This document shows, in pieces, positions 42,092-51,712 of a stretch of 64,000 nt of DNA. Position 1 is the first letter of the stretch; each line of letters begins with the position of its first letter. The stretch spans positions 1 to 64,000 of the forward strand of contig NZ_CADDWJ010000001.1 in the NCBI RefSeq assembly GCF_902809855.1, in the 5' to 3' direction. The DNA is from Acinetobacter sp. Marseille-Q1618 (GTDB lineage Bacteria; Pseudomonadota; Gammaproteobacteria; Pseudomonadales; Moraxellaceae). The notes under the pieces were generated by a model that saw nothing but the letters and a program-made list of their open reading frames with translations, made no database searches and was not told the origin of the DNA. The position numbers and the translations under genes were made by a program.

Positions 42092-42194
42092 AATGCGGCA
42101 GAACTTTAATATTTTTACCAAAATTTGTCAAGGTATTTATGAGTTAACCTTAGAAAAATCTACAGTAATGCTGTTCTGTCTTTTTGAAAGTAAA

Positions 42195-42269
42195 TGGCAG
42201 GGGCGGCTGGATTCGAACCAACGGATGCCGAGATCAAAACCCGGTGCCTTACCACTTGGCGACGCCCCT
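42195..42269 (-). tRNA. tRNA-Gln (TTG)
   Basis: Identical in sequence to the copy nearest prs, with anticodon TTG, the same acceptor stem and an encoded CCA. A 103-base spacer separates it from that copy, the longest spacer of the cluster. Confidence 0.97.
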
Positions 42270-42296
42270 AATTGATGTATGGTTTTAACTCAGTAA

Positions 42297-42371
42297 TGGC
42301 AGGGGCGGCTGGATTCGAACCAACGGATGCCGAGATCAAAACCCGGTGCCTTACCACTTGGCGACGCCCCT
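42297..42371 (-). tRNA. tRNA-Gln (TTG)
   Basis: Third identical copy, with anticodon TTG and an encoded CCA. The spacer to the preceding copy is only 27 bases, so the four are likely processed from a single transcript. Confidence 0.97.
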
Positions 42372-42409
42372 AAAACTTAGCTGAAACACACATCTACAGA
42401 TGAAAATGA

Positions 42410-42484
42410 TGGCAGGGGCGGCTGGATTCGAACCAACGGATGCCGAGATCAAAACCCGGTGCCTTACCACTTGGCGACGCCCCT
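42410..42484 (-). tRNA. tRNA-Gln (TTG)
   Basis: First copy in transcription order, with anticodon TTG and an encoded CCA. It begins one base after the ispE stop codon, so the cluster is probably read through from lolB-ispE. Confidence 0.97.
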
Positions 42485-42485
42485 A

Positions 42486-43316
42486 TCATGACACTTGAAA
42501 ATGAACTAAAGGTGACTCATTTATACTTTTCACCAAGTAAGCTTTACATGGAGAACGTGCTAAAATTTCATCAATATTCATATTTTCAGTGACTTCAACA
42601 AAAACACAAGCACCTGTACCTGTGAGTTTTGCTTTACCGAACTGGTCTAAGTAATGCATGGCTTCATCGACTTCTGGATATAATTTTCGAGCGAGTGGCT
42701 CAAAGTTATTTCCAAAACTAGATGAGTTTTGTTGATAGGCGCAAAATTTAGTAGGCTTCGTATCTCTTGTCAATGTTTTTTGTGAAAAAAGCAGTTGAGT
42801 GCTGATAAAACAATCAGGTTTTAACACAATGTATTGTTTTTGATCTAAGTCTATGAATGTTAAGTGTTCACCAATGCCTTCTGCCCACGCATTTTTACCA
42901 TGCACAAAGATCGGCACATCTGCACCTAATTGCACTCCCAGTTCTGCCAATTTAGAAATGCTTAAACCACATTGCCAAAGTTGATTGACTACAATCAGTG
43001 TAGTCGCAGCATTGGAAGAACCACCGCCTAGACCAGCACCCATTGGAATGTTTTTTTCGATGTTAATCGTCAAACCTGTCAAAGCTTTGGCAAATGGTTT
43101 TAGAATTTGTGTGGCTTTGTAGATCAGATTTTGTTCTAGATCAACACTGTTTAAACCCTCAATGCATATTTGATCCGCAGTGTTTTGAGTAAATTCCATC
43201 CAATCATATAAATCAATCAGTTGGAAAATACTTTGCAATTCATGGTAACCATTTTCACGGCGACCAGTGATGTGTAAAAACAAATTCAATTTGGCAGGAG
43301 AGGGCACACGAATCAT
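42486..43316 (-). CDS. ispE: 4-diphosphocytidyl-2-C-methyl-D-erythritol kinase
   Basis: IspE phosphorylates CDP-methylerythritol in the non-mevalonate isoprenoid pathway. It is a 276-residue GHMP kinase. The N-terminal block is SPAKLNLFLHITGRRENGYH, the ATP-binding motif is PMGAGLGGGSSNAAT, and LTGTGACVFVEV is the third GHMP motif. LolB lies 21 bases upstream, and the tRNA-Gln cluster starts one base downstream. This order (lolB-ispE-tRNA-Gln-prs) is conserved in many gammaproteobacteria. Confidence 0.96.
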   Translation of the reverse strand: MIRVPSPAKLNLFLHITGRRENGYHELQSIFQLIDLYDWMEFTQNTADQICIEGLNSVDLEQNLIYKATQILKPFAKALTGLTINIEKNIPMGAGLGGGSSNAATTLIVVNQLWQCGLSISKLAELGVQLGADVPIFVHGKNAWAEGIGEHLTFIDLDQKQYIVLKPDCFISTQLLFSQKTLTRDTKPTKFCAYQQNSSSFGNNFEPLARKLYPEVDEAMHYLDQFGKAKLTGTGACVFVEVTENMNIDEILARSPCKAYLVKSINESPLVHFQVS

Positions 43317-43337
43317 AACAATTTAAGCTTTTGCAGA

Positions 43338-43916
43338 TTAACGATTTTGGATGATCATTGTAATACGATTTTCCTGTCCTTCCGCTAAAGCTTGTTTTAA
43401 AATTAACTTATTCGGTAATGCAGCAGCATCGTTATAACTTAAATCAACTGTCCAACCATCCTCAATAATGGTTTTTGGGCGTTGTTGTTGATCTTTTTCA
43501 ATTTTTGCTGTGGTGGTTGCGGGTTTGGCTTGTACCCAGTCTACAATATGGGTAATTGGTGCGACCCAACCTGTAGCGCGTTCTAGTAATTCCTCAGGTG
43601 TTGCTGCGGTGATTTCGCCAGTTTTAGAACTGTTTAATGTCACTTGACCGGGTTTCCCTTCGATAATGGTTTTACCAATCCCTAAAATACCCGTTAGCTG
43701 AATGTCAAAATTGTCCTGATTTTGTTGCCAAGTATAAAATGCGCTGCCTGTTTGTTTGGGAGTTTTGACGCCAATTTTTCCTTCTAAACTGAAATTTTGT
43801 GCATCTTGAACTTGTGGGGCAGTGGTTTGTGGGGTTTTTACATATTGCTGACAACCTGTTAAGGCAAAACTTGCTGTCGCAATCGAAGCAAAAAATACTT
43901 GAGCCATAAAACGCAT
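43338..43916 (-). CDS. lolB: Outer-membrane lipoprotein insertion protein LolB
   Basis: LolB receives lipoproteins from LolA and inserts them in the outer membrane. The 192-residue protein starts with a lipoprotein signal ending FALTGC, with Cys near residue 22. LolB-like segments follow: FSLEGKIGVKTPKQTGSAFYTW, QLTGILGIGKTIIEG, and ELLERATGWVAPI with WVQAKP. An alternative start three codons inside (MAQV) would still give a signal peptide. It overlaps no neighbour and is followed by ispE. Confidence 0.9.
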   Translation of the reverse strand: MRFMAQVFFASIATASFALTGCQQYVKTPQTTAPQVQDAQNFSLEGKIGVKTPKQTGSAFYTWQQNQDNFDIQLTGILGIGKTIIEGKPGQVTLNSSKTGEITAATPEELLERATGWVAPITHIVDWVQAKPATTTAKIEKDQQQRPKTIIEDGWTVDLSYNDAAALPNKLILKQALAEGQENRITMIIQNR

Positions 43917-43921
43917 AAAAA

Positions 43922-45649
43922 TTAACTCTTATGTAAATGTTGAGGTAACAATAAAGAATCTAGTTGCTGTAATTCAGCATCATTTGGGTGATTTTGTTTG
44001 AGTTGTTGTAACACTTGATTAAATTTGTCTAATGCACCTTGCATATATAATGATTTTGCGTAACGCACCCCGATATTAATACTGCCACTCATTTCATAGG
44101 CTTTGGCAAGGACTTTTGATGAGGTTACAAAGTCATTTTGCAAGAACGTGATATAACCTAAAGTATCTAAAATAGAGGCTTGTTCAGGGGCAAAATCGAG
44201 TGCTTTTTCTGCATAAGCACGTGCTTCATTCAAACGACGATTTTGTAAGGCGAGTGTATAGGCATAAGCATTTAAATAAGTTGGACTGTTGGGTTCTATG
44301 CTGAGCAATTGTTTTAAAGCTTTGTCTAATTGTTCTTTATTTTCAAATGGATCAAGCAATAAAACTTCTGAATATAATAACTCAGGATCGTCAGGTAAGT
44401 TTTGTACAGCTTCACTGAGTAAACGTAATGCTGCCTTTTTGTTGTCCATTTTCTTTAATATTTCAGCTTGTGCTTGATAAAGGAAACTTGCATGCTGAGG
44501 ATAATTAACACGTTCTTGGGTTAAAAAACGTAAAACATCATTGAGCTTGCCTTGCTTATCATAAATTGAAATCAGGTTACGTCTAGAAACGGTGTATAGG
44601 TTTCCATCTACCAGTCGATAGTAGGCTTTAGCAGTTTCAAGCTGTTGTTTACGTTCAGCATTTACAGCTAAGTAAAAATACGCATCATTTTGATATTTGC
44701 TTGAATAGCGTAACTCAACCAAATAGTGTTCAGCCAAATCATATTTTTTTAGATCGATTGCGGTTAAGCCTGCAATAAATAAGGCTTCTTCAGCATCAGG
44801 CCATGTTTTAATGATTTTTTCTAATTTGTCTAAAGCCAGTTCAGCTTGGTTGACCTTAATCAGATAACGGACTTCTGCCAGTCGCACTTCCAAATTATAT
44901 TTGTGCTTACGACTACTGCGTTCATACCAGTCTAAAGTTTCTTTCTCATCGCCTAAAGCCATCAGTAGATTGGCTTTCATGAGAATAAAACCAGTTACTT
45001 TTGGACGTTTTCGCAAGGCTTTATTCACAGTTTCTAAAGCTTTTTCTATGTTGTTACTTTGCGCTTCAAGACCTGCGATGAGGATCAAAACGGAAGGATT
45101 ATTTTTTTCTTTACTCGCATAAAGCGTGTTGAGAAGATTTACACGGTCTTCTTCTGACTCAGGGGTGATCCCTGCCAAAATTTGTTCTAAGTCAGCATTT
45201 GGGTCAATATTTAAAATACTATCTAAGGTTTCTGCTGCAAGCTGATACTCATGGGCTTTTAACGCAATATGTGCCAAATAAAACTTGGCAGGAACATCCT
45301 CAGGTTCTTGTACAACCCAATGGGTAGCAATGTCTAAAGCGGCTTGTAAGTCTTGGTGTTCAATGGCAACATCTAGCGCACGTTGCTTAATTGACGTTGA
45401 ATTATTACGGATTGCAAGTACGGTATAGTTGTGCAAAGCTGTAGGTGTGTCATGATATGCTAAGGCAAATTCAGCAATCATGCTTTGTTTTAATGCTTCT
45501 GTATTATAATTTGCATGATACAATTCGCCAGCTGCTCGAATATGAGCGCTAGAAGCCATGCTACCGACAAGTAAGAATGTGGTAGAATATTGCTTAATTG
45601 TCGTGCCGTTAATGCGGCTGCTTATTTGACGCAATTTTTCTTTATCCAA
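43922..45649 (-). CDS. Tetratricopeptide-repeat protein
   Basis: This 575-residue protein is made of about ten or more TPR-like helix pairs from residue 60 onward (LAYHDTPTALHNYTVLAIRN, ALFIAGLTAIDLKKYDLAEH, YAYTLALQNRRLNEARAYAE). It has a hydrophobic N-terminal segment (TTFLLVGSMASSAHIRAAG) that may be an export signal or anchor. TPR proteins at this locus, upstream of lolB and divergent from hemA, are common in Pseudomonadales and are thought to work in envelope biogenesis. The exact role is unknown. It is five bases from lolB, so the two are cotranscribed. Confidence 0.88.
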   Translation of the reverse strand: MDKEKLRQISSRINGTTIKQYSTTFLLVGSMASSAHIRAAGELYHANYNTEALKQSMIAEFALAYHDTPTALHNYTVLAIRNNSTSIKQRALDVAIEHQDLQAALDIATHWVVQEPEDVPAKFYLAHIALKAHEYQLAAETLDSILNIDPNADLEQILAGITPESEEDRVNLLNTLYASKEKNNPSVLILIAGLEAQSNNIEKALETVNKALRKRPKVTGFILMKANLLMALGDEKETLDWYERSSRKHKYNLEVRLAEVRYLIKVNQAELALDKLEKIIKTWPDAEEALFIAGLTAIDLKKYDLAEHYLVELRYSSKYQNDAYFYLAVNAERKQQLETAKAYYRLVDGNLYTVSRRNLISIYDKQGKLNDVLRFLTQERVNYPQHASFLYQAQAEILKKMDNKKAALRLLSEAVQNLPDDPELLYSEVLLLDPFENKEQLDKALKQLLSIEPNSPTYLNAYAYTLALQNRRLNEARAYAEKALDFAPEQASILDTLGYITFLQNDFVTSSKVLAKAYEMSGSINIGVRYAKSLYMQGALDKFNQVLQQLKQNHPNDAELQQLDSLLLPQHLHKS

Positions 45650-45711
45650 GTATGCTTTTTATGACACCGTTATTGCACAATAGCATAAATTTAGCGAAAT
45701 GATGATCTGAT

Positions 45712-47001
45712 ATGTCTTTCTTTGCATTGGGTGTCAACCATCAAACTGCTTCTGTAGAGTTACGTGAAAAAATCGCTTTTAATCCAGAGCGATTGAGTAG
45801 CCTACTTGCAGAACAGTGCCAACATCATGAAATGAACGATATGGTGGTGGTTTCGACCTGTAACCGTACCGAAGTCTATGCCATGGCTGACAATGCCGAT
45901 ATGGTATTAGATTGGCTCGCCCAGAAAAACGGTATTGATGTAAAACAATTGTCAAATCATGTATATCGTTATGAAAATAGTGATGCTGTTTCACACTTAA
46001 TGCGTGTTGCGAGTGGCTTGGATTCACTGATGTTGGGTGAGCCACAAATTTTAGGGCAAGTTAAAACCGCCTTAGCACTGGCAAAAGATGCAAAAATCGT
46101 TTCTCAAAATCTGAATCAAATTTTTGAATACGCTTTTTATGCAGCTAAACGGGTACGTTCTGAAACTGCAGTTGGAAGCCATGCTGTTTCGATGGGCTAT
46201 GCAGTTGCACAGTTGGCTTTGCAAGTATTTAGTCAACCGGCAAAACTTACCGTCATGGTAGTTGCCGCAGGTGAAATGAATAGCTTAGTGGCGAAGCATT
46301 TAGCGGAAATGGGTGTGGCTAAGATCCTCATTTGTAACCGTGGGCGAGAACGTGCTGAAAAATTAGCACAAGAGATTGCACATCGTGTCGAAGTAGAAAT
46401 TATTCCATTTAATGAACTTGCTGAAAATCTATATCGTGCAGATGTGATTTCAAGCTGTACAGGCAGTTTATATCAGGTAATTTCATTTGCTGATGTTAAA
46501 GCTGCTTTGAAAAAACGCCGTTATCAGCAAATGTTGTTGGTTGATTTGGCAGTACCACGTGATATCGACTCCAAAGTAGAAAGTTTGGATGGGGTATATT
46601 TATACGGGGTTGATGATCTGCAATCCGTCATTGATGAAAATCTTGCCCATCGTCGTCAGGCTGCTGTTGAAGCTGAAGTGATGGTGAATCAATTGGTCAC
46701 GCAGTTGGTGACACAGCAAAAAATCAATGATGCAGGTGAAACGATTCATCATTATCGGCAGCAAGGTGAGCAACTCAGTCAGCTTGAATTAGCCTATGCT
46801 TTGCAACGGATTCAAGCAGGTGAAGATGCAGCCACAGTTTTACAAGAGTTTAATCATCGTTTAACGCAAAAGCTTTTGCATCCAACTTCTATTTTGCTGC
46901 GTCATGCTGCCAAAGATGAAGATCCTTCGCATTTTGAATGGTTAAAAGAAAATATTCAGGATATTTTTGAAAATACACGTCAAGTAAAAGTAAAAACTTA
47001 A
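45712..47001 (+). CDS. hemA: Glutamyl-tRNA reductase
   Basis: HemA reduces glutamyl-tRNA to glutamate 1-semialdehyde, the first step of heme synthesis by the C5 route. The 429-residue protein has [15 protein letters not shown], the catalytic-Cys motif [22 protein letters not shown] and the NADPH-binding [17 protein letters not shown]. The dimerisation domain is at the C-terminus. It diverges from the TPR gene with 62 bases between them, so the promoters are close or overlapping. A small unrelated gene converges on its end with only three bases between the stops. Confidence 0.96.
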   Translation: MSFFALGVNHQTASVELREKIAFNPERLSSLLAEQCQHHEMNDMVVVSTCNRTEVYAMADNADMVLDWLAQKNGIDVKQLSNHVYRYENSDAVSHLMRVASGLDSLMLGEPQILGQVKTALALAKDAKIVSQNLNQIFEYAFYAAKRVRSETAVGSHAVSMGYAVAQLALQVFSQPAKLTVMVVAAGEMNSLVAKHLAEMGVAKILICNRGRERAEKLAQEIAHRVEVEIIPFNELAENLYRADVISSCTGSLYQVISFADVKAALKKRRYQQMLLVDLAVPRDIDSKVESLDGVYLYGVDDLQSVIDENLAHRRQAAVEAEVMVNQLVTQLVTQQKINDAGETIHHYRQQGEQLSQLELAYALQRIQAGEDAATVLQEFNHRLTQKLLHPTSILLRHAAKDEDPSHFEWLKENIQDIFENTRQVKVKT

Positions 47002-47004
47002 TTG

Positions 47005-47424
47005 TTAATCTTGTGGTGTAATCGCCTGTATTGAAAATTCTTTTTGAGCAATAAACTCACAATAACAGTGCTGTCCAAGTACCAAAAAGCGCGTCAGATT
47101 TAAACGACCAAGCGGATCAAAATCTTGAATTTTTTCTAAGTCAGCGTGGTCACATCTAAAAATTCCACGATAAGCATGCTCTGAAATTGTTGTAAGATCA
47201 TATTTTTTAGCAAGTTGTTCTAACCACATTTCATCATTTTCATAATAGAAACTGGCGATATTCTTAAAATACAAACTAAAATAAATAATATGTTCATCCC
47301 CAACATATCCACCATCCAAAGTGATTTTTAACTGTTCCTGTTGGTGTGAGAGTTCAATTTGAAAATCACAGCCTTCAAGAAAAATATGCTCTAAGGGAAT
47401 TGCTAAAAGTGAATGTGGCATCAT
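47005..47424 (-). CDS. Conserved small protein of unknown function
   Basis: This 139-residue soluble protein has no signal peptide or membrane segment. It is rich in aromatic and acidic residues (GYVGDEHIIYFSLYFKN, FRCDHADLEKIQDF) and holds four scattered cysteines. I do not recognise a family. It resembles genus-restricted hypothetical proteins found next to dnaG in Acinetobacter. The start may be either of two adjacent ATGs. It follows dnaG by 20 bases on the same strand, so it could be in the same transcript. Confidence 0.75.
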   Translation of the reverse strand: MMPHSLLAIPLEHIFLEGCDFQIELSHQQEQLKITLDGGYVGDEHIIYFSLYFKNIASFYYENDEMWLEQLAKKYDLTTISEHAYRGIFRCDHADLEKIQDFDPLGRLNLTRFLVLGQHCYCEFIAQKEFSIQAITPQD

Positions 47425-47444
47425 GAAAATTCAGTATGTAAAAC

Positions 47445-49346
47445 TTAACTATGCACCAATTTTAAACTAATTTTCTTGGTGAGTTCATTGAGTTGTTGAC
47501 GTAAGTTACGAGATTCACTTAAGGATGCAGGCGCTTTCATTTTTTGACGCAGATATTTTTCTTGCAAAGATAATGAATATTCAGCTGCTAATTTATCTGC
47601 CATTTCAGGGGCTTGGATTAAATTTTGAATATTGGTGCGCTGCATAATTTCAGACAGCTCTAAATGATAAGTGCTGCAAGCACCTAAAATATAATAAGTT
47701 GCAAGCTCTTGATCATCGGGTAAATCATCAAAAACAAGGTCAAAAATAGCAAGCACTTTGGCAAGTAATTCATCAGGATGGATAAATGCTCGTAACACTT
47801 CAAAATGAATGTATAAAAAAGGATGCTGCATCAAGATTGCTACTGCAAAATCTTCATCTTTGGTGCGAATGTTAAAAGACAAAGAGGCATCTAAGCTCAC
47901 TTGTGGTTGCCATTTTTTATTAAAACCTAACTTTTCACGAAAAAATTGTCTTAATAAATAACGATATGAACCTTGTTTCGGGAGTAGTTCAACCAACTGA
48001 TTGAGTTCTGCCATAACCTGACTTTTGCCTTCAGGTGTATTTATCACATAGTTTTGACTGAGTAAGGCAAATAAAAAATCAGATAGCAGCGGAGCGCTTT
48101 GCCACAAACGCTGGAAGGTTTCCATGCCTTCTTTGCGGATCAATGAGTCTGGATCATGTTCTTTGGGTAAAACGAAAAACTTGAGCTCACGTCCATCATT
48201 GAGCAAAGGTAATGCGATCTCTAAAGTACGACGTGCGGCTTTTTGACCTGCTGCATCACCATCAAATGCAATCGTGATTTGATTATTTTGTTTAAATAAA
48301 ATACCTAAATGTTCAGCATTACTTGCTGTACCAAGCGTGGCTACAGCCCCCGAAATACCATACTGTTGTAAGGCGATAACATCCATATAGCCTTCGACCA
48401 TCAGCCAGTCTTGCGCACGCTCTTTACGCCCTTCATACAAGCCATAGAGTAATTGGTTTTTATGGAAAACTTCGGAGTCTGGTGAGTTGATATATTTTGG
48501 TTTGATTTCATCATTCAGCGCACGACCACCAAAACCAACCACACGACCTTTTGAGTCACGAATTGGGAAAATGACCCGATCACGGAGTAGATCAAAGTCA
48601 CGTCCACTATCACTGGTACGAATTAGTCCGAGCAGTTTTAAACCTGCAATATCTTGTGGGAAGGCTTTTTCTAAGTGTTGCCAGTCTTCGGGCGCATAAC
48701 CCAAACGCCAATATTGAATCGTATTTTTGCTTAAACCACGATGTTTAAAATAATGCTGTGCAGTTTTGCTATGAGGCAGTTGTTTTTCATAAAACTGTGC
48801 GACATTTTCCAAAAGGTCATATAAGTTTCCGTCTTGTGGAATTTGCTCAAAAGGCGCAGCTTCAAACTGTGTTGGGTCGAAATGATCAAAATCAGGATAT
48901 TGGTTAAATGCCTCAAAAGGATCAATTTCCGAAGGCATTCCCTCATTTTGTAGCGTCGGTTGCGTACTTTGCGGATCAGTAACGTTATGTTCTATAACAG
49001 GTTGTGGCTTAGGGGCTTCACGTTTATAAGACAGTTTTTTATTGTCTTGATTGTCTTTTGGAAGTTCGATGCCGGTTTGACTGGCTAAGTCTTTCATGAC
49101 ATCAACAAAGTTACGATGGTCAATGTCCATTAAAAAACGGATAGCATTTCCATTGGCTTGACAGCCAAAACAGTGAAAATATTGTTTGTCACGATAGACA
49201 TGAAAAGAGGGCGTTTTTTCCTGATGAAAAGGGCAACAACCTGAATAGGTACGTCCTGTTTTTTTCAACTTCACACGTTGACCAATCAAATCGACAATGT
49301 CAGTTCGATCTAAAATTTGATCAATGGTGTGCTGAGGAATAGCCAT
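47445..49346 (-). CDS. dnaG: DNA primase
   Basis: DnaG makes RNA primers for the replication fork. The 633-residue protein has the N-terminal CHC2 zinc finger (CCPFHQEKTPSFHVYRDKQ, then FHCFGC) and the RNA polymerase core with TOPRIM (WLMVEGYMDVIALQQ and TIAFDGDAAGQKAARR). A C-terminal DnaB-binding domain follows. Between the zinc finger and the core lies an unusual acidic, Pro/Gln/Asp/Phe-rich linker at about residues 105-180. The usual rpsU and rpoD neighbours are absent. Confidence 0.96.
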   Translation of the reverse strand: MAIPQHTIDQILDRTDIVDLIGQRVKLKKTGRTYSGCCPFHQEKTPSFHVYRDKQYFHCFGCQANGNAIRFLMDIDHRNFVDVMKDLASQTGIELPKDNQDNKKLSYKREAPKPQPVIEHNVTDPQSTQPTLQNEGMPSEIDPFEAFNQYPDFDHFDPTQFEAAPFEQIPQDGNLYDLLENVAQFYEKQLPHSKTAQHYFKHRGLSKNTIQYWRLGYAPEDWQHLEKAFPQDIAGLKLLGLIRTSDSGRDFDLLRDRVIFPIRDSKGRVVGFGGRALNDEIKPKYINSPDSEVFHKNQLLYGLYEGRKERAQDWLMVEGYMDVIALQQYGISGAVATLGTASNAEHLGILFKQNNQITIAFDGDAAGQKAARRTLEIALPLLNDGRELKFFVLPKEHDPDSLIRKEGMETFQRLWQSAPLLSDFLFALLSQNYVINTPEGKSQVMAELNQLVELLPKQGSYRYLLRQFFREKLGFNKKWQPQVSLDASLSFNIRTKDEDFAVAILMQHPFLYIHFEVLRAFIHPDELLAKVLAIFDLVFDDLPDDQELATYYILGACSTYHLELSEIMQRTNIQNLIQAPEMADKLAAEYSLSLQEKYLRQKMKAPASLSESRNLRQQLNELTKKISLKLVHS

Positions 49347-49442
49347 AAGTCAAAGCCAAGTCAAGGAGGTAAAACCAGTGGGTCGATAAGTTTAGCTTAG
49401 ATTTGCCAAGGCGTATATGTGTATCGAATTTGCTTACATATA

Positions 49443-49471
49443 AAAAAGGCAGAATAAAAATTCTGCCTTTG
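49443..49471 (-). terminator. Terminator after bamD
   Basis: AAAGGCAGAAT and ATTCTGCCTTT form an 11-base perfect stem followed on the minus strand by more Ts. It is a strong intrinsic terminator 17 bases past the bamD stop. Confidence 0.9.
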
Positions 49472-49487
49472 CAAGATATTTAAATCA

Positions 49488-50564
49488 TTACTGTTGAGGT
49501 TGTTCTGTCTGCTCAGGTTGAGTCTGTGGCTGCGTACGCTGACCATCATATAGGCTTTCATTGGCATTTGCATATTCACCAGAACTTTGACGATCAGGAC
49601 GATCCAGTAAACCAAAAGTTGCACGATTTAACCAACTTGGTTTATTTTCTGATGAATCTTGCGCTTGTGCATTTGACTCAGAAGTTTCAACTGCACCACC
49701 TGTTTTTTCACTACGCCCAAAAATACCTAAAGTTGCACGGTTCAAGAAGCTACCTTCTTTACGTGCAGCACGTAAATTCACTTCACCGTTCGATTTAACT
49801 AAGTTTGGATAATTCAGTTTTAAAATTTCAACATACTGTTGAGAGGTCGCTTTGTCGCCAAGTTTGTCATAGCCATACGCCATGGTTGCAAGTGCTTCAG
49901 CAACTTGAGGTGTTTGTGGATAATGTTCAATTACCCATTGTGAACGCTCAACAGCCGCTAAATATGCTTTACGTTTAACGTTAAAGCGAGCAGCATTCAT
50001 TTCACTTTCAGCAAGCTCTTGCCCAATAAACTTCATACGTTGTGCAGCATCGACTGCATATTGGCTGCTTGGGAAGCGGCGAATAAAATCTACAAAGTTT
50101 TGGTAGGCATTTTTTAAATAACTGGTATCACGGTGTGATTGCTTGAGCGAGGTATAACGCATCAAGCCGTCATAGTTTTGCTCCATATTCGCCACACCAC
50201 GAACGTAGTAAGCATAATCAACATTTGGATGTTGTGGATTTAAACGAATAAAACGTTCAGCATGAGCAATCGTCGCCTCATAATCTTTTTGTTTAAATTT
50301 GGTATAAATCATTTCCAACTGTGCTTGTTGGGCATATTGACCTGTTGGATAGTAAGTATCAATCGCTTGAAATGATTTTTCAGCATCGCCATATTGCCCC
50401 TTATCTAAGGCTTTCATCGCTTTGTTGTAATAGCTTTGCTCGCTTGACTGAGGACCAGTATCGACAACATCTTTTTTACTTGGATTGCTGCTACAGCCTA
50501 CAAATGCCGTTGCGATGCTCAAAGATAAAGCAAGCATTGTAACTTTATAACGTGGTAGCGACAT
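49488..50564 (-). CDS. bamD: Outer-membrane assembly lipoprotein BamD
   Basis: BamD is the essential lipoprotein of the BAM machine that folds beta-barrel proteins into the outer membrane. The 358-residue protein has a lipoprotein signal (ATAFVGC, Cys near residue 24). TPR-like repeats follow (YYNKAMKALDKGQYGDAEKS, FIRLNPQHPNVDYAYYVRGV). The C-terminal extension of about 100 residues after residue 260 is Asn/Gln/Ser-rich and ends in a Gln/Pro tail, longer than in E. coli (245 residues). It diverges from rluD with about 70 bases between them, as in many gammaproteobacteria. Confidence 0.94.
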   Translation of the reverse strand: MSLPRYKVTMLALSLSIATAFVGCSSNPSKKDVVDTGPQSSEQSYYNKAMKALDKGQYGDAEKSFQAIDTYYPTGQYAQQAQLEMIYTKFKQKDYEATIAHAERFIRLNPQHPNVDYAYYVRGVANMEQNYDGLMRYTSLKQSHRDTSYLKNAYQNFVDFIRRFPSSQYAVDAAQRMKFIGQELAESEMNAARFNVKRKAYLAAVERSQWVIEHYPQTPQVAEALATMAYGYDKLGDKATSQQYVEILKLNYPNLVKSNGEVNLRAARKEGSFLNRATLGIFGRSEKTGGAVETSESNAQAQDSSENKPSWLNRATFGLLDRPDRQSSGEYANANESLYDGQRTQPQTQPEQTEQPQQ

Positions 50565-50635
50565 AAAAATTCCTCTGTTTATACGGGCAATAGGCTACAA
50601 TTGCGCTATTAAACCACTTTTGTCCGAATGAGCAA

Positions 50636-51688
50636 ATGACTTCAGCACAATCTTCTAATTCTAATTTCTCAGAAAATGATTTCAATTTACTTGAAGATTC
50701 TGAGGATGCAGATAATCATACTTCAGCCTTAACTGCAACACGTTTATCGTTGCAATTTCAATTGGATGACAGTTATTTAGGGCAACGCATAGACCAAGTT
50801 GCAGCCGCCGTTTGGAGTGACTTTTCCCGAGAAAAGCTCAAACAGTGGTTGAAGGATGGTCATTTGTTGGTAAATGGTAACATTGTTAAGCCAAAGTACA
50901 AATGCGAAGGCAATGAGTTACTGACTTTAGAGGTTGAGTTAGAAGCACAAACTTCAGCGCAACCTGAGAATATCCCATTAGATATTGTCTATGAAGACGA
51001 TGATATTATTGTGATTAATAAACCTGTCGGCATGGTGGTGCATCCAGGTGCAGGCAATTCAAATGGGACACTGGTCAATGCCTTATTACACCATTATCCA
51101 AAATCATCTGAATTAACCCGTGCAGGCTTGGTACATCGTATTGATAAAGATACCAGTGGCTTATTGGTGGTTGCTAAAAATTTAGAAGCACAATTTTCAC
51201 TCAGCAAGCAGTTGGCAAAGAAATCGGTTTATCGTGTGTATGATTTGATTTGCTACGGCAATATCATTGCAGGCGGTACCATTGATGAGCCAATCAAACG
51301 TCATCCTGTTGATCGTATTAAAATGGCGATTTTACCGGGTGGGCGTGATGCGGTGACACACTATAATGTCAAAGAACGCTTCCAAAACTTCACGCGTGTT
51401 CAAGCGCAACTTGAAACAGGGCGTACCCATCAGATTCGTGTACATTTCACCTATATTGGTTATCCTTTGGTGGGTGATCCAGTGTATATGAGTCGAGTAA
51501 AAGTACCTGCGGGTGCATCTGAGTTGCTTAGTGATACTTTGCGTGGCTTTAAGCGTCAAGCCTTACATGCTGCCAAATTAGGTCTAATCCATCCACGCAG
51601 CAAAGAGGAAATGTTGTTTGAAGCACCTTGGCCAGAGGATTTTACGACTTTGGTCAACACGTTACGCTCTGAAAATAAAGCGTATTGA
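50636..51688 (+). CDS. rluD: 23S rRNA pseudouridine synthase
   Basis: RluD makes pseudouridines in helix 69 of 23S rRNA. The 350-residue protein has an N-terminal acidic tail, then an S4-like RNA-binding domain (RIDQVAAAVWSDFSREKLKQ). The catalytic domain carries the motif HRIDKDTSGLLVVAK with the catalytic Asp, preceded by KPVGMVVHPGAGN. TGRTHQIRVHF is the third conserved block. The N-terminal extension of about 40 residues before S4 is longer than in E. coli. pgeF follows 24 bases later in the conserved order bamD/rluD/pgeF. Confidence 0.93.
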   Translation: MTSAQSSNSNFSENDFNLLEDSEDADNHTSALTATRLSLQFQLDDSYLGQRIDQVAAAVWSDFSREKLKQWLKDGHLLVNGNIVKPKYKCEGNELLTLEVELEAQTSAQPENIPLDIVYEDDDIIVINKPVGMVVHPGAGNSNGTLVNALLHHYPKSSELTRAGLVHRIDKDTSGLLVVAKNLEAQFSLSKQLAKKSVYRVYDLICYGNIIAGGTIDEPIKRHPVDRIKMAILPGGRDAVTHYNVKERFQNFTRVQAQLETGRTHQIRVHFTYIGYPLVGDPVYMSRVKVPAGASELLSDTLRGFKRQALHAAKLGLIHPRSKEEMLFEAPWPEDFTTLVNTLRSENKAY

Positions 51689-51712
51689 TCAGGTTCTAAA
51701 AAGGAGAATCAC

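Noticed and set aside
41973..42275. Open frames across the tRNA-Gln genes with repeated peptide segments
   Set aside because: The repeated peptide is just translation of the identical tRNA sequences; these are not proteins.
42017..42484. Regularly spaced identical repeats that could suggest a CRISPR array
   Set aside because: The repeats are 75 bases long, fold as tRNA-Gln with CCA, and spacers differ greatly in length.
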